Positions 36,707 to 42,712 of a DNA stretch of 42,712 nucleotides are shown here, piece after piece. The notes under the pieces were generated by a model. That model did not search any database, was not told the origin of the DNA, and worked only from the letters and a program-made list of their open reading frames with translations. Made by a program: the position numbers and the translations under genes. Each line of letters begins with the position of its first letter. Position 1 is the first letter of the stretch. Source of the stretch: JABMPO01 sp964539785 (GTDB lineage Bacteria > Fidelibacterota > Marinisomatia > Marinisomatales > TCS56); NCBI GenBank assembly GCA_964539785.1, contig CAZIJQ010000018.1, positions 1 through 42,712 on the forward strand. Reading direction: 5' to 3'.

Positions 36707-39700
36707 TTAATAACCACTCACATGTCTTCCTGAACGCAGTTCACCCTTAATATCTTTCAATGAAGCATCTTTCGGCGAGATTTTCAAATAGAAGCCGCTG
36801 GCATAGCCCGATGGGACCCAGTTAATGGACATTTCCCAGCAGTGCAGATTCCGGTAAATTGATACGCTGTGTCGGAGCAATTGTTGATTTACCAGATTGA
36901 TGCTGGCATTGTATTTAATTCGCCAGTTTTTAGTCAATTGGATGGTAGCACCGGAATTCAGTTGGAAGCGGCGGTTTTCAGTGGGCATTTGCGGATTTGT
37001 CAAGGAATATGAAAACGAAAAATTGGTATTCCATAATTTGTCGCCTTCCAATTGGCGTGGTTTCTCAGTGGGACTGTCTGGTAATTCTTCATCCAATAAT
37101 TCTTCGGTAAATGCGGTGGAATCAATCAGGGTATCAGGACCCAGGGTAATGGGTATTAGTCTTTTTCCAGAGAATGAAAAGCTCTGGGACATGCTGACTC
37201 GAGTAAGCCGGGGGGTTGGGATTCCATACTTGTTGACGATAATTTTGTTGGTTTTTTCATTCAGAACTTCATCATATTCATAAAAATCATGAGTCATATT
37301 TAAGTCCAGACTCAGCTTTTTGCTGAGTTTTGACCGCAGGGATGAACTGATCGTACTGAATTTATGTTTGTCGGCCTTGAAATTGTAGCCGGTCGAAAAT
37401 TTATATGAAAACAGTTCTCGTTTAATTTCTTTTTCATCTTTCAGTATTTTAGCCTGGAAAACGTTGTTCATTGAAAAAGAAATTGACTGGGATTCAGTTT
37501 TTGGGCTGCTGCCAGCTTTGGTGCCGGCGAATCTATCCAATAATAATTGGTTACCACTGGTGTCTGCTATCGATTGGAAATACCCAAAATCGTGCCCAAA
37601 AACAGGTTTGGAGAAATCGGGGCTGTAATTATACGATAAAGTTGGTGAAACAGTATGTCGTATAAATTGCAGGCCGCCAATCTTTACCGGAAACATGCCG
37701 TAAATTTGGGTACCGAGTCCCAGTCTCATAGTGGCGGTTGTTCGGGTGGCGAACCCTGAGACTTCTTCTTTAATAATCGAGTTTGTTGCCGAATCAAGTT
37801 CAGTGATGGCAAAACTGCGTGCCACCCAGTTCGATTTCCAACTGACCGATGGATTCAAATTGATGTAGCGAAAAATCTTTTGCGGACCCGCTAAACTACC
37901 ATTATGCGAAATACCGTAATCGGCATCGGTTCGCACAGTCGGGTTCCAGAGATAGGTCCCGGCTGAATCCGGATTAACTTCTGACTGATAATAAGTTTTT
38001 ACAGAATTATCAAGACGGCTGTTAAGGTTCCAGGTGATATTGTGATACCAGCGCTTGGTTTTTCCGCTGGATTTAAAGAAGTGATCCTGGCCGTGCCGGA
38101 AACTGATTGCCGGGAATTTGCTATTAGTGATTGATTGCTTAAGATTAGCGGAGTTGGGTTCCTGGTAAAAATCTGAGCCAGGATCAATATATTTCTCGGC
38201 CATCAGGAATTGTTCCGAATTGAGATTCAGACTTAATGAATTATTATGTTTCCGCCAGCGCTTGTTATAAGTTAGATTGGAAGTTGCCTTTTGCTTTAAA
38301 CGTTTGTTTGGATCGATACTGTTATCCAAATCATATGATTTATTACTGGAATAGGTAGCGTTAATTCTCAGGGATTGGTTGTGGCGCATGGTTTGGCTAT
38401 GGACCAGAGTTAATTTTAGATCGGTTTTGGAACCCGGTTCCAAAATTTGGGAAATATCTCTGACTCCTGTTGGCAAGGTCTGAACCAGCTGGAAGGTAAA
38501 TGCACCATTAAATCGATAGCGAAGTTTGTAACGATGATAATTGCGGAAATGGATGCTGCGATTAGTGTAAAAATCCAACAGGAATTTTGAATCATAATAA
38601 TCATTGGGGGCCCAGAAATAACCCAATCCATTAATGTATTGACCCTTGTACCTGTTTTCGCCATAACCGGGCATGATCCAACCGGAATGACGTTGCCCGC
38701 CCTGGTCAGGCAGGATGGCCAGGGGAACTGCAAAAACCGGGATTCCAGCGATATATAATATTAGGGGGCGGGCGACCATTTTATCCTGATTGATCATTTT
38801 CATGCGTTTTCCACCAAAGTGAAAATGGGGAATATTCAAATCGCAAGTAGTGAAACTACTATGTAAAATATAAAACGTCTTGTTATCAACATTGCGTATT
38901 TCCTGACCGGCATAATAGCCGTCACCGGCTTTGGTACGTCCCTGGATTATCTTGCCATGTCGAGTATTAAGATTATAAGACAGGGAATCTCCATACATGG
39001 GTTCGCGATTACGCTCATTAATGGTGGGGCGCAGTTCCGGACTGCTGGTATCACCAGGAAGGGTCGGAAGCGCTTTTAACAAATCGTTTTGCCAGGAAAC
39101 ATTTATATATCCGGCATTAAGATTCATGTCGGTGTAATCAATGCTGGCATTTCCAATCAGATCAGTAGACTCACTGTCTATACTGTAATCGATCAAATCC
39201 GAATTATATTTTATGGGTGCATCGATACTCTCACTGGCGGAATCCGGTTTAAACTCGCCACGGGCGCCACCCTCGATAATAATATTCTCAAGATCACTGT
39301 CCCCGAAATGCATAATTATAGTATCACCGCTGGCAGTATTATTTCCCTGATATAATGAGTCTTCAAAGATGTGGTATAAGGTAGTGGACATACCTTCGAG
39401 CCGCATGGAATCTACCGTACCATCGGTGAAGTAACCGCGCAGGATATTACCGGTCATGTCATCATCAAATTCCACCGGTTTGTTTACAACCACTGTTGAA
39501 TCATCAACTGCAGTGGTTGTTTCGCGAAAGCCAGTTGCCGGATTAATAACGTGGGCGGCAGCCGGAATGAATATGGATTTCAGAGCATCGTTGGCATATT
39601 GTAATTCTATCTCACTGCCCTTGAGGATCTGACCGTTATCCCTGACAATTGGATCAATTTTTAAAATTGTTAGACTGTCTTCGAAGGCATATACAGCCTT

Positions 39701-40252
39701 TCCGCAGGTTGCGATTCGCTCCTCTTCGGTGATAGTCACCAACCCCTCGGCTGAGTAGGAAGCAGCTTCAGCCTCAGGTAATTTATGGTAATTCAGACGC
39801 CGGGCGGTTATTATCTGTTCCTCCTGTTCCAGCCGAGTATTGCCCATAGCCATACCACTATCAAGTTCGGAAAAATAATTTAATGTATCGCAGATCAGGT
39901 CAAAATCAGGATCCCAGATATGGGTGTTGCCAAAACCCATCAGTAAATCATTAGGCGAGTCGTGATGAAGGGAATCACAGGTCAGAGTCAGTTCTTCCTG
40001 AATAATTTTAACATTACCGATCAGGATTCCCTGCCCGGTTTTTTCGACATAGCGGGCATAATCGCAAGTCATGATCAAGTCTTTTTTGGTGATGATTACA
40101 TTGCCCGTTAACAATTGAACGGCCTGTCCGCCGACAGTGACATTTTCCAGAATGTCAGCCTGTTTCAGGCGCAGGCGGTCGTCGCCAATAATGGTGCCAA
40201 ATGTCCCCAGAATGATTAAAACAATAATCTGATGCCAGCGATTATTTACCAT
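36707..40252 (-). CDS. lptD: LptD-like LPS assembly outer-membrane protein (OstA type)
   Basis: A large protein of 1181 residues: signal-like N-terminus (IIVLIILGTFGTIIG), an OstA/LptA-like jellyroll repeat region (about 30-230; GNVIITKKDLIMTCDYARY and GNVKIIQEELTLTCDSL repeat each other), a second OstA-like segment (250-480) and a C-terminal beta-barrel rich in alternating hydrophobic strands with LDFYTNRSIHFRNYHRYKL and FSFSYSLTNPQ. It is longer than proteobacterial LptD (about 780), as is common in Bacteroidetes-like phyla. It would insert LPS into the outer leaflet. It overlaps the upstream rarA stop by 11 bases. Confidence 0.85.
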   Translation of the reverse strand: MVNNRWHQIIVLIILGTFGTIIGDDRLRLKQADILENVTVGGQAVQLLTGNVIITKKDLIMTCDYARYVEKTGQGILIGNVKIIQEELTLTCDSLHHDSPNDLLMGFGNTHIWDPDFDLICDTLNYFSELDSGMAMGNTRLEQEEQIITARRLNYHKLPEAEAASYSAEGLVTITEEERIATCGKAVYAFEDSLTILKIDPIVRDNGQILKGSEIELQYANDALKSIFIPAAAHVINPATGFRETTTAVDDSTVVVNKPVEFDDDMTGNILRGYFTDGTVDSMRLEGMSTTLYHIFEDSLYQGNNTASGDTIIMHFGDSDLENIIIEGGARGEFKPDSASESIDAPIKYNSDLIDYSIDSESTDLIGNASIDYTDMNLNAGYINVSWQNDLLKALPTLPGDTSSPELRPTINERNREPMYGDSLSYNLNTRHGKIIQGRTKAGDGYYAGQEIRNVDNKTFYILHSSFTTCDLNIPHFHFGGKRMKMINQDKMVARPLILYIAGIPVFAVPLAILPDQGGQRHSGWIMPGYGENRYKGQYINGLGYFWAPNDYYDSKFLLDFYTNRSIHFRNYHRYKLRYRFNGAFTFQLVQTLPTGVRDISQILEPGSKTDLKLTLVHSQTMRHNQSLRINATYSSNKSYDLDNSIDPNKRLKQKATSNLTYNKRWRKHNNSLSLNLNSEQFLMAEKYIDPGSDFYQEPNSANLKQSITNSKFPAISFRHGQDHFFKSSGKTKRWYHNITWNLNSRLDNSVKTYYQSEVNPDSAGTYLWNPTVRTDADYGISHNGSLAGPQKIFRYINLNPSVSWKSNWVARSFAITELDSATNSIIKEEVSGFATRTTATMRLGLGTQIYGMFPVKIGGLQFIRHTVSPTLSYNYSPDFSKPVFGHDFGYFQSIADTSGNQLLLDRFAGTKAGSSPKTESQSISFSMNNVFQAKILKDEKEIKRELFSYKFSTGYNFKADKHKFSTISSSLRSKLSKKLSLDLNMTHDFYEYDEVLNEKTNKIIVNKYGIPTPRLTRVSMSQSFSFSGKRLIPITLGPDTLIDSTAFTEELLDEELPDSPTEKPRQLEGDKLWNTNFSFSYSLTNPQMPTENRRFQLNSGATIQLTKNWRIKYNASINLVNQQLLRHSVSIYRNLHCWEMSINWVPSGYASGFYLKISPKDASLKDIKGELRSGRHVSGY

Positions 40253-41543
40253 AGCGCTCCGGCCAGAATTGTTTCAGGCGCTGGCGAATGAAAGCCTCGT
40301 GGCCCTGATCAGTGGGATGATAGAAATCGGGTTGTATTCCATCCGGTAAATATGATTCTTTCACAAAATGTTTTTCGTGGTCATGGGGATAAATATAATT
40401 TTCTCCATAACCCTGTTCTTTCATTAACTTAGTGGGGGCATTTCGTAAATGCAGTGGAACTGAGGGAGTTCCGCCTTTCGTGATCGATTTACGGGCTGAA
40501 AGCAGGGCGCTGTAGGCCGCATTGGATTTTGGTGCGCTGGCCATGTAGGTGGTGACTTGCGCTAGTACGATTGCGGCTTCGGGCATACCAATCATATGGA
40601 CGGCCTGAAAACCGGAAACGGCCAGCGGCAGAGCTCGGGTATCGGCATTGCCCACATCTTCGGATGCCAGGATTATCAAACGCCGGGCGATGAATTCCGG
40701 CATTTCGCCGCCTTCCAGCATTAAAGCCAGCCAATATATGGCACCATCAGGATCACTGCCCCGCACACTCTTGATAAAAGCGCTGATGGTGTCATAATGG
40801 TAATCACCGGTCTTATCGTACAATTGCGCCCGGGATTGCAGTGCCTCTTTGAGGATATCCATTGTGATCTTGCCTTTCCCACCGATCAAATCGAAGGCAA
40901 TTTCCAGGGCATTCAGCAGCTTGCGGGCGTCACCACCGGCCGATTGAATCAGTCGATCGCGAACATCTGAAGGCAATTCAATTTTAGCCTGCATTAATAA
41001 GATATCGGATTTGAAAGTCTGATCAAGAATATTACTGAGCGCAGTTTCATCGAGGGCATTCAAACGTAAGACCCGACAGCGGGACAACAGGGGACCAATT
41101 ACCTCGAACGAAGGGTTCTCGGTGGTGGCGCCGATAATGATTATGGTACCTTCTTCAACGGCATGCAGCAGCGCATCCTGCTGGGATTTGCTGAAACGGT
41201 GGATTTCGTCAATAAACAGTAGCGTGCTTTTCCCAAGCTCGCGATTGGCTTTCCCTTTATTAATTATGGTGCGCAAGTCTTTAACTCCACTGGAAACAGC
41301 CGATATTTCATGAAAAGCGGAATCGGTGCTGTGGGCGATAATCCTTGCCAGGGTGGTTTTACCGGTGCCCGGCGGTCCCCATAATATCAGGGAGAACAGT
41401 TTTTTCTGTTCCACCAGATGTGCCAGGATTTTCTGATCACCAACCAGGTGTTCCTGGCCGATATAATCTGATAAACTGCGGGGGCGCACGCGGTCGGCCA
41501 GCGGTGGAAGCTGGGTTTCGAATAAGGTGGATTCAGCCTGCAT
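40242..41543 (-). CDS. rarA: Replication-associated recombination protein A (RarA/MgsA)
   Basis: A 433-residue AAA+ ATPase related to clamp-loader subunits and eukaryotic WRNIP1. Walker A GPPGTGKT (56-63), Walker B LLFIDEIHRF (108-117), sensor 1 IGATTENPSF (137-146), and the C-terminal tetramerisation region with DYHYDTISAFIKSVRGSDPD and HDHEKHFVKESYLPDG are all family-typical. It acts at stalled forks. It lies divergently from the FKBP lipoprotein gene. Confidence 0.95.
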   Translation of the reverse strand: MQAESTLFETQLPPLADRVRPRSLSDYIGQEHLVGDQKILAHLVEQKKLFSLILWGPPGTGKTTLARIIAHSTDSAFHEISAVSSGVKDLRTIINKGKANRELGKSTLLFIDEIHRFSKSQQDALLHAVEEGTIIIIGATTENPSFEVIGPLLSRCRVLRLNALDETALSNILDQTFKSDILLMQAKIELPSDVRDRLIQSAGGDARKLLNALEIAFDLIGGKGKITMDILKEALQSRAQLYDKTGDYHYDTISAFIKSVRGSDPDGAIYWLALMLEGGEMPEFIARRLIILASEDVGNADTRALPLAVSGFQAVHMIGMPEAAIVLAQVTTYMASAPKSNAAYSALLSARKSITKGGTPSVPLHLRNAPTKLMKEQGYGENYIYPHDHEKHFVKESYLPDGIQPDFYHPTDQGHEAFIRQRLKQFWPERYGK

Positions 41544-41610
41544 GATATTAATTTATCTCGGAAACGATTCTAAATGCAATGCATTGGATAGCTACGGTTT
41601 ATTTGGTAAT

Positions 41611-41627
41611 GTGACTTATTAAGTCAC
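41611..41627. promoter_or_regulatory. Operator-like palindrome between rarA and the FKBP gene
   Basis: GTGACTT-att-AAGTCAC has perfect 7-base arms in the 147-base divergent intergenic region. It could be a regulator binding site for either gene; it does not resemble the R1-R3 repeats. Confidence 0.4.
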
Positions 41628-41690
41628 GATTTCAAGTGCAAGAATTTATCACCTGTATGTAAACTTGCCCTTTAAAATTAAGGAGTATTA

Positions 41691-42137
41691 ATGTTGGTAA
41701 ACAGAATAAACAGACAATCGGGATGGTTGATTCTAATCATGGCGGCGGTCATATTTAGCGGGTGTGGTTCGAAGGAATCCGGAAAGGCAGGTAAAATGGT
41801 AGAATCAAGCAGTGGATTGGTATCTGTAGATGAAGTAATTGGCGAAGGCGATTTGGCCGAAGTTGGTAAAACCGTTTCGGTAAATTATACCGGGATGTTT
41901 GAAGATGGTAAAGTATTTGATACTTCGCTCCAACCGGGTCGCGGACCGTTTGAGTTTTCCCTCGGTGCCGGACAGGTTATTAAAGGCTGGGATGAAGGCG
42001 TTGATGGCATGCGGGTTGGCGGTAAACGCAAACTGACAATACCACCCCATCTGGCTTATGGCGAACGGGGTGCCGGTGGTGTTATTCCACCCAATTCGAC
42101 CCTGGTTTTCGAAGTGGAATTACTGGCAGTTAAATAA
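41691..42137 (+). CDS. FKBP-type peptidyl-prolyl isomerase lipoprotein
   Basis: A 148-residue protein with a lipoprotein signal (LILIMAAVIFSGC, lipobox Cys25) and a single FKBP domain: VSVNYTGMFEDGKVFDTS, FSLGAGQVIKGWDEGVDGMR and IPPHLAYGERGAGGVIPPNS, with the canonical active-site aromatics. AAGGAG precedes the ATG by 6 bases. It should act on envelope proteins. It differs from the cytoplasmic SlyD-type protein earlier in the window. Confidence 0.93.
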   Translation: MLVNRINRQSGWLILIMAAVIFSGCGSKESGKAGKMVESSSGLVSVDEVIGEGDLAEVGKTVSVNYTGMFEDGKVFDTSLQPGRGPFEFSLGAGQVIKGWDEGVDGMRVGGKRKLTIPPHLAYGERGAGGVIPPNSTLVFEVELLAVK

Positions 42138-42149
42138 TTTTATCGTTCG

Positions 42150-42317
42150 ATGTGGTTCTGGTTAATATTTCTTGGTGTCGGGTTGATTTTTATCTGGAGT
42201 TATCTTGAGCAACAGCCCAAAAAGCGCGATGATCCATTTGCGGAGCAGACTACCAGCAGGTCACCGAAGGGAAAGAAAAAACCCTTTTTTCGCATCGAAA
42301 AAGTCGAGGATGATTGA
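42150..42317 (+). CDS. 55-residue single-pass membrane peptide
   Basis: An ATG 12 bases after the FKBP stop opens a short ORF: a membrane helix (MWFWLIFLGVGLIFIWSYL) followed by a basic, Lys-rich cytoplasmic-type tail ending RIEKVEDD. Composition and position suggest a real small gene, but no strong ribosome-binding site is visible and I do not recognise the family. Confidence 0.5.
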   Translation: MWFWLIFLGVGLIFIWSYLEQQPKKRDDPFAEQTTSRSPKGKKKPFFRIEKVEDD

Positions 42318-42344
42318 TTCATTAGATTTTATTCGTTAGGGTAC

Positions 42345-42372
42345 GTAGTGACAACACATGTGTTGTCACTAC
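42345..42372. repeat. R1 palindromic element, perfect 28-base palindrome
   Basis: Arms GTAGTGACAACACA and TGTGTTGTCACTAC are exact complements. The outer arm matches that of the element at the mobA stop. Confidence 0.85.
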
Positions 42373-42412
42373 AATATAATTATTATAATCTGTATTATTT
42401 AGTGTGAGTGGG

Positions 42413-42439
42413 GTCGACAGGCAGGGATGCCTGTCGTAC
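42413..42439. repeat. Hairpin of another palindrome type
   Basis: CGACAGGCA-ggga-TGCCTGTCG, flanked by GT and TAC. It lies just 3' of the tRNA copy, with a T6 run on the minus strand before it (42445-42440). Confidence 0.6.
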
Positions 42440-42445
42440 AAAAAA

Positions 42446-42495
42446 GAGCCACCGATATCCCGACTGGTCGGGAGAACCTCCGACCCGTTCATTAC
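42446..42495 (-). pseudogene. Partial duplicate of the 3' half of tRNA-Thr
   Basis: Two blocks match the tRNA next door: 42446-42457 equals 42503-42514 (12 of 12) and 42474-42495 equals 42521-42542 (21 of 22). Between them the T-loop segment is replaced by a palindrome TCCCGAC-tg-GTCGGGA. On the minus strand this is the anticodon 3' arm through acceptor 3' strand, with no 5' half, so it cannot be a functional tRNA. Confidence 0.75.
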
Positions 42496-42500
42496 CTAAT

Positions 42501-42576
42501 TGGAGCCACCGATAGGACTCGAACCTACGACCCGTTCATTACGAATGAACTGCTCTACCAACTGAGCTACGGTGGC
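42501..42576 (-). tRNA. tRNA-Thr (anticodon CGU)
   Basis: On the minus strand: acceptor GCCACCG/CGGTGGC (7 of 7 pairs), D-arm GCTC/GAGC, anticodon arm GTTCA-TTCGTAA-TGAAC with anticodon CGT, T-arm GTAGG-TTCGAGT-CCTAT, discriminator T and encoded CCA. It is 76 bases long with no intron. It reads the ACG threonine codon. The remaining sequence to the window end (42577-42712) holds no recognisable gene. Confidence 0.95.
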
Positions 42577-42712
42577 AAAAATATATGGTCAAAAATCGGA
42601 GAGGAATTTACTGATTTAATGTAAATCTGAAAACTAATAGTAATGTTTTATAAGAACCGGTATATGCCAGTTTATATAAAATTGATAGATGAGATTTTGC
42701 AAACGTTGATAC

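Noticed and set aside
42427..42624. 65-codon plus-strand ORF at the right end
   Set aside because: It runs through the tRNA-Thr gene and its partial copy; the peptide (TDRTRTYDPFITNELLYQLS) is the well-known artefact of translating an antisense tRNA.

Overview
The window looks like a contig from a Gram-negative, probably anaerobic or facultative bacterium. The Gram-negative signs are an LptD-type outer-membrane protein, several lipoproteins and a Tat-exported molybdoenzyme. Class II GlyRS of the homodimeric type, TopA with C-terminal repeats instead of zinc fingers, a CcmH with vicinal cysteines and very many palindromic repeats would fit an uncultivated FCB-type lineage (Marinimicrobia/Calditrichota-like). 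That placement is inference; the window holds no rRNA or other decisive marker. The genetic code is standard, with ATG, GTG and TTG starts.

Layout. 1-2400: an edge-truncated AT-rich ORF, a YcaQ-type DNA glycosylase and a broken REP-associated (RAYT/Y1) transposase. 2411-5626: a GMC oxidoreductase and an aldehyde dehydrogenase on the minus strand, a plausible alcohol-to-aldehyde-to-acid pair. 5861-7490: a radical SAM protein and a lipoprotein amidase. 7606-10190: an Rrf2 regulator with its own palindromic operator, then a DUF438/hemerythrin/PAS protein, a DUF1858/DUF2249 protein and a cupin, likely a nitrosative or redox stress operon. 10258-12744: a Cpx-like operon (CpxP/Spy-like lipoprotein, response regulator, histidine kinase) with a CpxR-box-like site upstream. 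13250-15917: yjbQ, an ECF-S-like membrane protein, an EcfT-like/THEP1 NTPase fusion and a MobA-like nucleotidyltransferase, tightly packed or overlapping.

16485-23631 (minus strand) is the metabolic core: a Cys-rich MerR regulator, a PsrA/PhsA-like molybdoenzyme, PsrB-like ferredoxin, PsrC/NrfD-like membrane subunit, two half-size YeeE/YedE sulfur transporters and a membrane-anchored rhodanese lacking the catalytic Cys, ending in a terminator. I read it as a sulfur-compound respiration and uptake module. A broken S23-type four-helix-bundle gene, flanked by inverted GTGAGAA-rich repeats, sits between psrB and psrC.

23905-42712 is mostly housekeeping: two small membrane-protein genes, a nucleoside kinase missing its N-terminal TGS domain, a SlyD-like FKBP, gamma-glutamyltransferase, a Bax-inhibitor-1 family protein, a second RAYT with a duplicated fragment, glyS, ccmH, topA, hisS, a DUF2007 protein, lptD, rarA, an FKBP lipoprotein, a 55-residue membrane peptide and tRNA-Thr(CGU) with a partial copy of its 3' half beside it.

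Across the window run at least three families of short palindromic repeats. One (arms of GTAGGGACAAC or GTACGGGCACGG type) accompanies both transposases, lies in frame inside the second one, and in two cases supplies the stop codon of a neighbouring gene. These repeats and their RAYT partners, and the EcfT-THEP1 fusion operon, are the least conventional content.
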